Origin: Solitalea canadensis DSM 3403
GTDB lineage: Bacteria > Bacteroidota > Bacteroidia > Sphingobacteriales > Sphingobacteriaceae
DNA length: 64,000 bases
Assembly: GCF_000242635.2 (NCBI RefSeq)
Contig: NC_017770.1
Span: 3,484,669 to 3,548,668 of the forward strand
Direction: 5' to 3'
A model generated the notes under the pieces. That model was given only the letters and a program-made list of their open reading frames with translations. It was not told the origin of the DNA and made no database searches. Both the position numbers and the translations under genes were made by a program. Every line of letters starts with the position of its first letter. Position 1 is the stretch's first letter. This document shows, piece by piece, positions 1 through 8,390 of this stretch.

Positions 1-1005
1 CTGGTTATCTTTGGAGGCGTTAATCAACTAAACCAAACGGTAGCGCTAAGCAAAGGAGTAGATATTTTGGTAGCAACTCCAGGACGTCTGCTTGATCTGA
101 TGAACCAAAAATTCATTCATTTACATAAGGTTCAATTCTTTGTACTAGATGAAGCCGACCGTATGCTCGATATGGGCTTTGTGAATGATGTGAAAAGGGT
201 GATTGCCAAATTGCCTGAAAAACGTCAGACACTATTCTTCTCAGCTACTATGCCTCCCGTTATCCAACAATTGGCCGACAGCATTTTAAGTAAGCCTGTT
301 AAGGTTGAAGTAACTCCGGTGTCATCAACTGCAGAAACCATTAATCAGTCTGTTTACATGGTTGATAAAGGCAATAAACGCGCATTATTGACCCATTTAC
401 TAGAAAACGATGGAATTGGTTCTGCATTAGTCTTTACCAAAACTAAACATGGCGCGGATCGTATTGCTCGTGACCTCAACAAGCACAAGATCAAAGCCGA
501 AGCTATTCATGGTGACAAATCGCAGAACGCACGTCAACGCGCCCTAAGCAACTTTAAATCAAAAGATATCCGGATATTGGTAGCCACAGATATTGCTGCC
601 AGAGGAATTGACATTGATGACCTGTTACATGTGATCAATTTTGATATTCCTTACGAAGCAGAAACATATGTGCATCGTATTGGCCGTACAGGAAGAGCCG
701 GAGCCAGCGGAACAGCTTTAACCTTTTGTGATCCGGAGGAAATGACCTACCTGAAAGATATTGTTAAACTGATAGGTAAGTCTATTCCTACTGTGGAAGA
801 TCATCCTTTTCCAATGACTATTCAACGTTACCTGGAGGTTCAACAACAAGCAACCGACAAGAAAAACGATAATCGAGGAAGTAAAAGAGGATTTTCTCAT
901 AATAAAAACCGCGGAGGAGGTCAGGGACATAGCAGTAAAAAACAGCAACACCGAAAAGGTCAGTCAAAATCCACCTCGGCATCTAAAGGAGGTCCAAAAA
1001 GATAA
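1..1005 (+). CDS. rhlE: DEAD-box ATP-dependent RNA helicase, RhlE-like (5' end missing)
   Basis: The reading frame is open from the first base, so the N-terminal Q-motif and Walker A part lie before the window. Visible motifs are TPGR (Ib), DEAD near visible residue 50 (motif II, ATP hydrolysis), SAT near 81 (III) and HRIGRTGR near 225 (VI), followed by a basic Gly/Lys/Ser-rich tail typical of RNA-binding extensions. Such enzymes unwind short RNA duplexes in ribosome assembly and mRNA turnover in the cytoplasm. The sequence around DEAD ([13 protein letters not shown]) is closest to the RhlE branch as I remember it; RhlE versus another DEAD subfamily cannot be settled from this half. A strong terminator follows, so it is the last gene of its transcript. 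Confidence 0.93.
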   Translation: MVIFGGVNQLNQTVALSKGVDILVATPGRLLDLMNQKFIHLHKVQFFVLDEADRMLDMGFVNDVKRVIAKLPEKRQTLFFSATMPPVIQQLADSILSKPVKVEVTPVSSTAETINQSVYMVDKGNKRALLTHLLENDGIGSALVFTKTKHGADRIARDLNKHKIKAEAIHGDKSQNARQRALSNFKSKDIRILVATDIAARGIDIDDLLHVINFDIPYEAETYVHRIGRTGRAGASGTALTFCDPEEMTYLKDIVKLIGKSIPTVEDHPFPMTIQRYLEVQQQATDKKNDNRGSKRGFSHNKNRGGGQGHSSKKQQHRKGQSKSTSASKGGPKR

Positions 1006-1010
1006 TATAG

Positions 1011-1040
1011 AAAGCCTTGCTTTGAGCAAGGCTTTTTTGT
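1011..1040 (+). terminator. Rho-independent terminator of the DEAD-box helicase gene
   Basis: A perfect 10-bp stem (1011-1020 with 1026-1035), a 5-nt loop and a run of T directly after it, five bases past the helicase stop codon. Confidence 0.9.
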
Positions 1041-1263
1041 TTTTACTAGTGCTCACTACTGGCAAAAATGTATACAATATAAAGTTGAGACAGAAATGTT
1101 AGGCTATCTGACCCTATTGCAGCTTAAATAAATAGTTGAAAAATAACATTTTACAGTTATCTGTAAGCATAATCAATACTTAATCAAGTTTTACCATCAA
1201 TTTAACAATGATTCTAATCAGAGTTTATCATTACATAAATCGCTCAAGACCTGACTATTATCA
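1041..1263. other. Intergenic stretch without a recognisable gene
   Basis: AT-rich spacer between the helicase terminator and the promoter of the next small gene. I see no open frame with coding character, no tRNA fold and no clear repeat. Confidence 0.5.
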
Positions 1264-1265
1264 TG

Positions 1266-1294
1266 TTTGACATAAAATTAGTAAGTTACCTTTG
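1266..1294 (+). promoter_or_regulatory. Bacteroidota-type promoter of the small Tyr/Cys-rich gene
   Basis: TTTG at 1266-1269 and TACCTTTG at 1287-1294 with a 17-nt spacer match the -33/-7 pattern TTTG...TAnnTTTG of the primary sigma factor in this phylum. The start of transcription would be near 1301. The transcript would then open almost at once with a 7-bp hairpin (1314-1320 with 1325-1331, 4-nt loop) ahead of the start codon at 1357. Confidence 0.65.
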
Positions 1295-1356
1295 TATCAT
1301 AATAAAAATGGAACACTAATTGACATTAGTGAATTGTTCATCTAAAATTCTTTGTT

Positions 1357-1551
1357 ATGAAAGCTCCTGCTTCAACTTCGATATTAAACTCGAAAGAAAT
1401 AACTGCTAATAAGGCAACTCAAAAATATACCCTTCAGAATTATGACTACCAAAAATATTTGGGTGGAAGAAAATCACGCAAATATGGCTCGTGCTCAACG
1501 TTAGTCTATGATGAGAGTTATGAACATTGCTATTATTGTAACGCCGACTAA
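1357..1551 (+). CDS. Small hypothetical protein, Tyr-rich with a C-terminal CxxC
   Basis: A 64-residue protein that I do not recognise. It has nine Tyr and three Cys (46, 58, 61), the last two forming CYYC four residues before the end; the middle is basic (GGRKSRKYG near 36-44). There is no signal peptide or membrane segment. Support for it being a real gene comes from context: a good promoter at 1266-1294, a leader hairpin and its own terminator at 1584-1614 make it a monocistronic unit. The CxxC could bind a metal or form a disulfide, and a small regulatory or precursor peptide is equally possible; none of these is shown. The function is unknown. Confidence 0.6.
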   Translation: MKAPASTSILNSKEITANKATQKYTLQNYDYQKYLGGRKSRKYGSCSTLVYDESYEHCYYCNAD

Positions 1552-1583
1552 CTATTTTTAATGCTCTATATCTTTCATACTAG

Positions 1584-1614
1584 AAAGCGTCCTGATTAAA
1601 ACAGGACGCTTTTC
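1584..1614 (+). terminator. Rho-independent terminator of the small Tyr/Cys-rich gene
   Basis: An 11-bp perfect stem (1584-1594 with 1602-1612), a 7-nt loop and a short T tail, 32 bases after the stop codon. Confidence 0.85.
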
Positions 1615-1694
1615 ACATTATGGAGTTTTGTTACAATTCTCTCCCAATAAAAATATTATATTAGTAGTAATTACGCATTATTCGTTACTACAGT

Positions 1695-2414
1695 ATGAAA
1701 TATCTTTCCCTTCTGGCATTACTTTTCATTTTAAGCAGTTGCGGTGGTTCTGATCCTAATTCGGTTTCTCCAGTGGGAACTTTAACAGCCTACGTTGATC
1801 TTTATGATGAATTTGGCAATAAACAATCCTCTTCAGATGGTGCAAAAGTAACGCTTAACAACATTAGTCCTAAAAAATCCGGTATCACTGATAAAAATGG
1901 GCGATGTGAGTTATTAAATACCAACCCAGGTAAATATGACATTGTATTTAGCAAATCAGGGTATGGCGACTTTTGGATGTTCCAGGTAAATCATAATCAA
2001 CGCCATACTTCATTAGACGCAATTGATTTAGTGCAAACATCGGGTACGGTTGCCAGTAATATAAAAGTCAGCTTTAATGCTGCAACAACTCAGTATGAAG
2101 TGGAAGGCACAATTACTCCTGTAACTGCCGACAATAGATGGATTCGTTTATTTATTGGTGAATCAAACAACGTTTCATCATCCAACTATAAATACTCTCC
2201 ACAAAGTGTTTATACCGTAAATAACGGAGCTTTTAAAATCCTAATGAATAAAGAGGAAATCACTTCACTAGGAATCGCACAAGGCACTAAATTTTATGCG
2301 ATTATATATGGATCTCCGTTTAAATATTCATCCTATTTTGATCCAGGTAAAAAGTTGAATCTCTATCCTTCTCTGTCAGCAGCTTCAAATGTTGCAGAAG
2401 GAGTTGTGAATTAG
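1695..2414 (+). CDS. Lipoprotein with a carboxypeptidase-regulatory-like domain
   Basis: A 239-residue protein. Residues 1-15 form a signal peptide ending in the lipobox LSSC, and the mature end continues GGSDPNS, so the protein is probably lipid-anchored in the envelope. Residues about 30-90 resemble a CarboxypepD_reg-like beta-sandwich (KVTLNN, then GITDKNGRCELLNTNPGKYDI), a fold that often serves as a spacer or binding module in Bacteroidota envelope proteins. The remainder is predicted beta-rich without a family that I recognise. There are no catalytic motifs. It stands alone, with word repeats directly downstream. The lipoprotein call is firm; the function is unknown. Confidence 0.75.
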   Translation: MKYLSLLALLFILSSCGGSDPNSVSPVGTLTAYVDLYDEFGNKQSSSDGAKVTLNNISPKKSGITDKNGRCELLNTNPGKYDIVFSKSGYGDFWMFQVNHNQRHTSLDAIDLVQTSGTVASNIKVSFNAATTQYEVEGTITPVTADNRWIRLFIGESNNVSSSNYKYSPQSVYTVNNGAFKILMNKEEITSLGIAQGTKFYAIIYGSPFKYSSYFDPGKKLNLYPSLSAASNVAEGVVN

Positions 2415-2614
2415 TAGTTAGCTATTAGCAAATAGCTGTTAGCTGTTAGGCTAAAGCCTTTCTTATTTTATCTCATCAACCGTTGACTGAAGTGGCTAAT
2501 AGCTAAAAAAGCTCTAGCCGCTCACACGACTAAAGCCTTTTTATTTATCCTGCGTTGACTTCAGTCAACGGCAATGAAACTAATAATATCAAATAGCTAA
2601 TGGCTAACTGCTAA
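2415..2614. repeat. Intergenic repeat block: gctattag-type words and a ccgttgact palindrome
   Basis: The spacer between the lipoprotein and leuS is almost all repeats. Variants of agctattag/gctaatagct recur at both ends in opposite orientations. A ctaaagccttt...ttatttt element occurs twice (near 2451 and 2529). A 14-nt sequence at 2480-2493 recurs exactly inverted at 2558-2571, and 2553-2570 is itself a palindrome (CGTTGACT, 2-nt loop, AGTCAACG). The block can fold into a large cruciform and may stop transcription from both sides, since the two genes converge here. Confidence 0.75.
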
Positions 2615-2617
2615 TAG

Positions 2618-5461
2618 CTAAAGAACAACATTCACAATCCGGCCTTTTACTACAATTACCTTTTTAGGAGTTTTTCCATCCAGGTATTTAGCTACATCGC
2701 TACTTTCTAAAACTGCCTTTTCTACATCTGCTGCTTCCAAGGTTAAAGGAAGATTTAATTTGGTTTTAACCTTCCCATTAATTGAAATAGGATAATCAAA
2801 TGCATCTTCAACCAGGTATTCAGCTTTAAATTCTGGGAAGGACGTATGGATAATTGAACCCGCTTCATTGCCAAGTAGAACCCATAATTCTTCCGTAATA
2901 TGAGGGGCATATGGAGACAAAGCAATTACCAATGGTTCCAGTATGGTCTTTTTATTACACTTTAATGCTGTTAACTCATTAACACAGATCATATAACTAG
3001 ATACCGAGGTATTGAATGAAAAACGCTCAACATCTTCTTGTACTTTTTGAATGATCTTATGCAGTGCTTTCAATTCAGCTTTGGTAGGTTCTTCATTAGA
3101 AACAAAGAAATTTCCCTGTTCATTGTAGAACAAGTTCCAGAATTTACGCAAGAAATTATAAACTCCTGAAATACCGTTAGTGTTCCATGGTTTTGATTGC
3201 TCTAGAGGCCCAAGGAACATCTCATACATACGCAATGTATCAGCACCATATTGATCAATAATATCATCTGGGCTTACAACGTTGTACTTAGATTTCGACA
3301 TTTTCTCCACCTCATGACCGCAGATGTATTTGCCATCCTCTAAGATGAATTCTGCATTAACATAATCAGGAGACAGATTTTTGAATTTATCCAAATCCAG
3401 CACATCGTTAGTAACAATGTTTACATCTACGTGCAACGCTTGCGTATCATAGTCTTTGCGAAGGCCATAAGAAACAAACTTGTTGGTACCGATGATTCTA
3501 TACACAAAGTTCGAACGTCCCTGGATCATCCCCTGATTGATCAGCTTTTTGAAAGGTTCTTCTTCCTTCACATAGCCAAGATCTTTCAATACCTTATTCC
3601 AGAAACGAGAATACAGCAAGTGACCAGTAGCGTGTTCAGAGCCACCAATATAAAGATCTACATCTTTCCAATAATCAATTGCTTCGGTTGATGCAAAAAC
3701 ATTTTCATTTTTTGCATCCATATAGCGATACCAATACCAACTACTTCCGGCCCATCCAGGCATGGTACTGTGTTCGTATTCAAATTCATTTTTATATTTC
3801 CAGTTTGCAGCACGAGCTAAAGGAGGCTCCCCTGTTTCGGTTGGCAAATATTTATCAACGTCAGGTAATACCAACGGTAAATCATTTTCATCGATCAGGT
3901 ATGGTAATCCATTTTTAAAGAAAACCGGAACTGGTTCACCCCAATAACGCTGGCGAGCAAAGATTGCATCGCGCATACGGTAATTAGTTTTTGCCTTTCC
4001 ACTGCCGTCTGCCTCGATCTTTTCAACTAAGGCTTTCATTGCTTCAGCGTAAGTCATTCCGTTGATCATACCTGAGTTCACATATTTACCCTCTTTAGTG
4101 GCATCAGCTGTTTCGTCCAAAATTTGGCTGTCCAAAATCTGAACGATAGGTAAATTGAAATGCTTCGCAAAACGATAATCACGCTCATCGCCCGAGGGAA
4201 CTGCCATTACAGCCCCGGTACCGTATCCGGCCAAAACGTAATCAGCGATCCAAACTTGTACTTTTTCTCCACTTAACGGATTTATAGCATAAGCACCAGT
4301 AAAAGCACCCGAAACTGTTTTTACATCAGCCATACGATCGCGTTCACTTTTCTGCTTGGTTTTAGCGATGTACGCTTCTATATCAGCCTTTTGGCCTGGT
4401 GTCGTAATTTTCTCAACAAGTTCATGCTCCGGAGCCAGTACTAAAAACGTAACACCGTAAACAGTATCTAAACGTGTTGTAAATACTTCAATCTTATCGA
4501 CCCCTGCACTTAAATAAGTCTCAGGATCAACATCATGATGAGCATCTAACTCCATCAAACCATGTTCATTCTCCGGAGCAGACATAAGCTCAAAACGTAA
4601 AAGAGCTCCAACTGATTTGCCAATCCAGTTACGTTGCATTTCACGTACAGGTTCAGGCCAGTCGATCGTATCAAGTCCGTTTAACAAACGTTCAGCATAT
4701 GCGGAAATGCGCATGCTCCACTGTTTCATTTTTTTCTGTTCAACCGGATGACCGCCGCGCTCAGAAAAACCTCCTATTACCTCATCATTAGCCAAAACAG
4801 TTCCCAATGCAGGGCACCAATTTACAACAGATTCAGACAAATAGGTTAAACGGTATTTTAACAACTCTTTTTGTTGTTGTTCCTCACCAAACAACTTCCA
4901 TTCTGCTGCCGTAAAAGAGCGTACATCTTCATCGCAAGCAGCTTTAACATTTCCTGTACCGTGTGCCTCAAACATCGAAACTAACTTACTGATAGGCTCA
5001 GCTTTGTTAGTATCGTTATTATACCAAGCATCGAATAGCTTCATGAAAATCCATTGCGTCCATTTATAATAATCGGCATCACAAGTGCGAAGCTCTCTGC
5101 TCCAATCATATGCAAAACCAATGCGATCTAACTGTCCGCGGTAACGTTTCGTATTCTGATCTGTAGTAATTGCAGGGTGCTGGCCCGTTTGAATTGCATA
5201 TTGCTCGGCAGGCAATCCAAAAGCATCGTACCCCATTGGATGAAGCACATTAAACCCTTTCAGTTTTTTGAAACGTGTAAAGATATCAGAAGCTATATAG
5301 CCCAGTGGGTGTCCAACATGTAATCCTGCTCCTGACGGATATGGGAACATATCCAACACATAATACTTTGGTTTATTTGAGTCGATGTCCACCTTAAAGG
5401 TTTTGTTATCGGCCCAGAACTTTTGCCATTTCTTCTCAATTTCTCTGAAAGAGTATTCCAT
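2618..5461 (-). CDS. leuS: Leucine--tRNA ligase
   Basis: Class Ia aminoacyl-tRNA synthetase, 947 residues, charging tRNA-Leu in the cytoplasm. It shows the HIGH-type motif HVGH at 48-51 within [13 protein letters not shown], the editing (CP1) domain with TTRLDT and AVPSGDERD, the KMSKS loop near 719-723 and an anticodon-binding C-terminal domain. Oddities, compared from memory with the E. coli enzyme: an insert of about 55 residues after residue 150, a second insert just before KMSKS, and no Cys pair where the zinc ribbon after VNWCP normally lies (GFSERGG instead). The editing site has Gly where E. coli has His (GHDxRD there, SGDERD here). These may be normal for the phylum. It is transcribed alone, convergent with the lipoprotein gene. 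Confidence 0.97.
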   Translation of the reverse strand: MEYSFREIEKKWQKFWADNKTFKVDIDSNKPKYYVLDMFPYPSGAGLHVGHPLGYIASDIFTRFKKLKGFNVLHPMGYDAFGLPAEQYAIQTGQHPAITTDQNTKRYRGQLDRIGFAYDWSRELRTCDADYYKWTQWIFMKLFDAWYNNDTNKAEPISKLVSMFEAHGTGNVKAACDEDVRSFTAAEWKLFGEEQQQKELLKYRLTYLSESVVNWCPALGTVLANDEVIGGFSERGGHPVEQKKMKQWSMRISAYAERLLNGLDTIDWPEPVREMQRNWIGKSVGALLRFELMSAPENEHGLMELDAHHDVDPETYLSAGVDKIEVFTTRLDTVYGVTFLVLAPEHELVEKITTPGQKADIEAYIAKTKQKSERDRMADVKTVSGAFTGAYAINPLSGEKVQVWIADYVLAGYGTGAVMAVPSGDERDYRFAKHFNLPIVQILDSQILDETADATKEGKYVNSGMINGMTYAEAMKALVEKIEADGSGKAKTNYRMRDAIFARQRYWGEPVPVFFKNGLPYLIDENDLPLVLPDVDKYLPTETGEPPLARAANWKYKNEFEYEHSTMPGWAGSSWYWYRYMDAKNENVFASTEAIDYWKDVDLYIGGSEHATGHLLYSRFWNKVLKDLGYVKEEEPFKKLINQGMIQGRSNFVYRIIGTNKFVSYGLRKDYDTQALHVDVNIVTNDVLDLDKFKNLSPDYVNAEFILEDGKYICGHEVEKMSKSKYNVVSPDDIIDQYGADTLRMYEMFLGPLEQSKPWNTNGISGVYNFLRKFWNLFYNEQGNFFVSNEEPTKAELKALHKIIQKVQEDVERFSFNTSVSSYMICVNELTALKCNKKTILEPLVIALSPYAPHITEELWVLLGNEAGSIIHTSFPEFKAEYLVEDAFDYPISINGKVKTKLNLPLTLEAADVEKAVLESSDVAKYLDGKTPKKVIVVKGRIVNVVL

Positions 5462-5542
5462 TTAACTTTTTATTTATAAATAGCGTTCTGATGCGTATGA
5501 TCTATTCACCGCAATTAACAGCTTTAATCGTTTAACTTTTTG

Positions 5543-5550
5543 CGAAAATA
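5543..5550 (-). promoter_or_regulatory. Probable -7 box of the leuS promoter
   Basis: On the minus strand this reads TATTTTCG, a near match to TAnnTTTG, about 80 bases before leuS. The surrounding 15 bases are identical to those before ftsX (around 6162-6176). No TTTG box is seen at the usual distance upstream. Confidence 0.45.
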
Positions 5551-5570
5551 GGGTTTTGTTTTGCCTTAAT

Positions 5571-5602
5571 AAAAAAAGCGACGAAATTTCGATGCTTTTT
5601 AA
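5571..5602 (-). terminator. Rho-independent terminator after the frameshifted lipoprotein gene
   Basis: A palindromic stem centred on cgaaatttcg (5582-5591), flanked by A- and T-runs. Read on the minus strand it is followed by seven T. It lies between the lipocalin-like remnant and leuS. Confidence 0.6.
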
Positions 5603-5688
5603 AAATATAAGAACTGAAGGGCCCTTACTTTTTAATCACAATTCGTAGATTCTTCTAAACAATCGGTAAGAGGTTGAATAACTTTTAT

Positions 5689-6031
5689 CTATAAATGTAG
5701 AATCCCTAACTTATATCTCGAGATAATTAGTTGCTGTAAACGTTCATTTGTACTATAGTTATTTGAAGAAGACACCCCTTTATTATCATTAATTACCAGC
5801 CATCCATCCGGCTTAAATGCCCAGAATAATTTACCATTGAACTTATTGTCGAATGATTTTATCGGTTTATTAGATGATTTATAATAAATTCTCACGGTAC
5901 TTACAAAATACCATGTACCTATTAGGCGTTTATCAAACTGTTTATCAGCAATTTCATTTTCTTTTTTGCATGCTAATAGGGTTAATGGTATTGAAGCGAG
6001 TAATAAAAACTATATATAATTTCATTTTCAT
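5689..6031 (-). pseudogene. Lipocalin-like lipoprotein interrupted by a one-base frameshift
   Basis: From the ATG at 6031-6029 the frame begins MKMKLYI and then loses sense. Removing one base from the five-A run at 6005-6009 (T5 on the coding strand) restores a perfect lipoprotein signal: MKMKLYIVLLLASIPLTLLAC. It then runs on through KKENEIADKQFDKRLIGTWYF and FKPDGWLVI, features of the small lipocalin-like lipoproteins of Bacteroidota, to the stop at 5689. The restored product is about 113 residues. That is short for the family, and the frame stays open for 18 more codons past the amber stop, so the 3' end may also be damaged. A sequencing error, phase variation at the homopolymer or a true pseudogene are all possible. 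A terminator follows it. Confidence 0.65.
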
Positions 6032-6112
6032 AAGTAGTATTTTCTTTGATTCAACTAAAAAACATAGCTGTTGTTACCTGAATCTTTAAAATATTCCATC
6101 CTGAGCTAATGA

Positions 6113-6171
6113 TATATTTGCACACTTTTCATTTTTTATTTACGTTTAATTAGAGAGGTTTCCTATTTTCG
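6113..6171 (+). promoter_or_regulatory. Candidate promoter region of ftsX
   Basis: Two -7-like boxes precede ftsX: TATATTTG at 6113-6120, a full match to TAnnTTTG, and TATTTTCG at 6164-6171, about 21 bases before the start codon. The second shares its 15-base context with the leuS promoter. Neither has a convincing TTTG box at the normal spacing. Confidence 0.45.
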
Positions 6172-6192
6172 CAAAACCTATACAAAATTCTT

Positions 6193-7071
6193 ATGCAGGA
6201 GTTTGAAGAAAGCAACGTATCGAAAAGAACAAAAAGAGTTTACATCACTACTGTAATCAGTATTGCGATGGTATTATTAATGGTAGGTCTTGCCGGACTG
6301 CTAATTTTACATGTCCGCAAAATATCAGATTATGTTAAAGAGAATATCGTTGTAAACGTATACCTGAATGAAGATGCCAAGGAAGTAGATATTTTGGCGC
6401 TGCAAAAAGAAATTGAAAAAAATCCGGCTGTAAAATCTACTGTTTATGTAAGTAAAGAGTTAGCCGCTGAAAATCTTTCAAAAGATTTGGGAGAAGATTT
6501 TATTAAATTCTTAGGTTATAATCCGCTGCTTTACTCCATTGATGTTTACATGAAAGCAGATTTTGCGGATAATGCAAGTATTGATAAAGTAACCAAAGAA
6601 ATTACCGGAAAGCCTATTGTTAAAGAGGTTAAGTACCAGCCATCATTAGTTGATAGCATGAATCGTAATATGAAAGCTATCAGTCTGGTTATCTTATGCT
6701 TCGGTGGCTTATTATTATTCATTGCACTAGCATTAATCAACAATACGATTCGTTTAGCTATCTATTCTCAACGTTTTCTGATCAAGAGTATGCAATTGGT
6801 TGGCGCAACCAAAAACTTCATACGTAAGCCTTTCTTAACCATGGCTATTTTGCATGGTATTTTAGCTGGCTTATTAGCTACGTTAATGGTAATGGGTGTT
6901 TTATACCTGGCACGCAATGAAATCCCTGAATTGATCGTTATGCAAGATTATGCTGAATTCGGTATTCTTTTCGCAGGACTGATCATTCTTGGAATTTTAA
7001 TTTCATTGTTCAGTACCTATTTTGCTGTAACCCGTTACTTACGTCTGAAAATCGACGCTTTATACGTTTAA
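6193..7071 (+). CDS. ftsX: Cell division protein FtsX, permease-like
   Basis: A 292-residue inner-membrane protein with the FtsX layout: a cytoplasmic N-terminus rich in charge, a membrane segment near 18-42, a periplasmic domain of about 115 residues (NVYLNEDAKEVDI to KYQPSLVDSM), then three membrane segments near 163-185, 213-236 and 250-280. FtsEX couples ATP hydrolysis to activation of periplasmic septal hydrolases. The MQLVGATKNFIRKPF loop is the conserved cytoplasmic segment that contacts FtsE. No ftsE lies beside it, which is usual in this phylum. It starts the cluster ftsX-DUF3098-uppP-truB-ribF, whose order is conserved in Sphingobacteriia as I recall. Confidence 0.95.
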   Translation: MQEFEESNVSKRTKRVYITTVISIAMVLLMVGLAGLLILHVRKISDYVKENIVVNVYLNEDAKEVDILALQKEIEKNPAVKSTVYVSKELAAENLSKDLGEDFIKFLGYNPLLYSIDVYMKADFADNASIDKVTKEITGKPIVKEVKYQPSLVDSMNRNMKAISLVILCFGGLLLFIALALINNTIRLAIYSQRFLIKSMQLVGATKNFIRKPFLTMAILHGILAGLLATLMVMGVLYLARNEIPELIVMQDYAEFGILFAGLIILGILISLFSTYFAVTRYLRLKIDALYV

Positions 7072-7079
7072 AACAATCA

Positions 7080-7137
7080 CAATTAGTTATCGGATGATGA
7101 GTAATTCAATTATGACGATAACAACTAACTGATAACT
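7080..7137. repeat. Intergenic gttatc-word repeat with inverted copies
   Basis: Between ftsX and the DUF3098 gene, gttatcg (7086-7092) is repeated inverted as cgataac (7116-7122). A second inverted gttatc copy and two copies of gttag on the opposite strand lie in 7116-7136. It can fold as a weak hairpin with no T tail. The style matches other spacers in this window, but the word is different. Confidence 0.55.
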
Positions 7138-7148
7138 TAAAAAAATTA

Positions 7149-7385
7149 ATGAGCACTCCTTTAAAACCAACAGAAAATAAAACCGATAAGAACGTAACGT
7201 TTCTTTTTGGTCGTCAGAATTATATATTAATGCTTGCAGGCCTAGCTGTTATTATACTTGGCTTTGTTTGCATGAGCGGCACAACCGATATTATGAGCAA
7301 CACCAAAATCGTAGTTGCTCCTATTTTGGTTCTGGCAGGATTTGTAATTGAATTTTTCGCGATCTTCAAAAAACCTGCTGAATAA
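7149..7385 (+). CDS. DUF3098 small membrane protein
   Basis: 78 residues: a polar N-terminus, then two membrane segments (about 27-46 and 54-72) joined by a short loop containing GTTDIMSNTK, and a charged end FKKPAE. This is the DUF3098 family, found almost only in Bacteroidota and regularly placed between ftsX and uppP. The position suggests a role in division or cell-wall lipid-carrier metabolism, but no function is established. It lies 77 bases after ftsX and 109 before uppP, with palindromic repeats in both spacers. Confidence 0.85.
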   Translation: MSTPLKPTENKTDKNVTFLFGRQNYILMLAGLAVIILGFVCMSGTTDIMSNTKIVVAPILVLAGFVIEFFAIFKKPAE

Positions 7386-7386
7386 T

Positions 7387-7455
7387 ATAGATCATGGTTC
7401 ATAGATTATAGTTCATAGCTCTTTTATATTCTATGAACCATGATCTATGAACTAT
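7387..7455. repeat. Intergenic gttcatag-word palindrome
   Basis: A perfect 18-bp inverted repeat (7387-7404 with 7431-7448) around a 26-nt centre that itself holds another gttcatag. The 25 bases at 7431-7455 occur again, exactly inverted, at 9170-9194, two genes downstream. It begins two bases after the DUF3098 stop codon. The RNA would form a long hairpin without a T tail, so it is not a standard terminator. Confidence 0.85.
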
Positions 7456-7494
7456 TTGCCCATCACCACATAACCTCCATCCCCTTCCTTACAA

Positions 7495-8292
7495 ATGACC
7501 CTTATTCAAGCTATTATCCTTGCTATCGTTGAAGGATTAACTGAATTCTTACCTGTTTCATCTACCGGACACATGATCATTGCTTCATGGTTGATGAAAG
7601 TTCCGAACGGTGATTTTACTAAATTCTTTACGGTTGGTATTCAATTCGGAACCATACTTTCAGTGGTGGTTTTATATTTCAAACGTTTCTTTCAAACCTT
7701 AGACTTTTATTTCAAGCTATTTGTTGGTTTTATTCCTGCTGTTGTATTTGGAGTTTTATTCTCTCACCAGATTGATGCTTTGCTAGAAAGTGTATTAACG
7801 GTAGGTATTATGCTTTTAGTCGGAGGAGTAATTTTTATTCTTCTTGACAATTGGTTTAAAGCGTCTGAAAACAATCCTGATAAAGAAATTAAATATAATA
7901 ATGCATTTGTTATTGGCTTGTTTCAATGTATTGCCATGATTCCTGGTGTTTCTCGCTCAGCATCGACAATCATTGGTGGTTTAACTCAAAAACTAAACCG
8001 TAAACAAGCTGCTGAATTTTCATTCTTCCTTGCCGTTCCTACTATGTTTGCAGCAACAGCAAAAAAGATGTACGACTTCTATAAAGACGGAGGCATTAAC
8101 CTTAGTGGTGAAGAATGGAAGCTTTTCGGTATTGGAAACCTGGTAGGGTTTATCGTTGCAATCATCGCGATCCGCGCATTTATCGGTTACCTAACAAAAC
8201 ACGGTTTCAAGGTATTCGGTTGGTATCGTATCGTGGTAGGGGCTGTTATCATTATTTTTTATTTCCTTGGGTATAATCTTCAACTGATCTAA
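7495..8292 (+). CDS. uppP: Undecaprenyl-diphosphatase
   Basis: A 265-residue polytopic membrane enzyme of the BacA/UppP family. It dephosphorylates undecaprenyl pyrophosphate so that the carrier lipid can be reused for peptidoglycan and surface-polysaccharide synthesis. The first catalytic motif is [15 protein letters not shown] at 12-26 (Glu13, Glu17 and the SSTGH stretch), and the second is PGVSRSAST near 149-158. Length and the eight or so hydrophobic segments fit the family. The start is the ATG after the palindromic repeat. It would supply the lipid carrier used by the polysaccharide genes at 41-59 kb. Overexpressed members give bacitracin resistance. Confidence 0.97.
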   Translation: MTLIQAIILAIVEGLTEFLPVSSTGHMIIASWLMKVPNGDFTKFFTVGIQFGTILSVVVLYFKRFFQTLDFYFKLFVGFIPAVVFGVLFSHQIDALLESVLTVGIMLLVGGVIFILLDNWFKASENNPDKEIKYNNAFVIGLFQCIAMIPGVSRSASTIIGGLTQKLNRKQAAEFSFFLAVPTMFAATAKKMYDFYKDGGINLSGEEWKLFGIGNLVGFIVAIIAIRAFIGYLTKHGFKVFGWYRIVVGAVIIIFYFLGYNLQLI

Positions 8293-8352
8293 GAGAAACT
8301 ACTATTGATTTTTATACTTAAGGCTGTAAAACAGAAACTAATGAATAGTTAT

Positions 8353-8360
8353 TATCTTTG
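8353..8360 (+). promoter_or_regulatory. -7 box of a promoter for truB
   Basis: TATCTTTG is an exact match to the Bacteroidota -7 element. It lies 30 bases before the truB start, giving a transcript start near 8367. The -33 box is weak or absent. It implies that truB-ribF can be expressed independently of uppP. Confidence 0.6.
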
Positions 8361-8390
8361 CAGCCACCGGGAAACGGATAGTGAGAACAG

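Noticed and set aside
5462-5570. A T-box leader before leuS
   Set aside because: The spacer is short, has no specifier or T-box sequence, and such leaders are not expected in this phylum.
7387-7455. Insertion-sequence ends or a CRISPR array at the word repeats
   Set aside because: There are no transposase genes, no target duplications, and no evenly spaced identical repeats with unique spacers.
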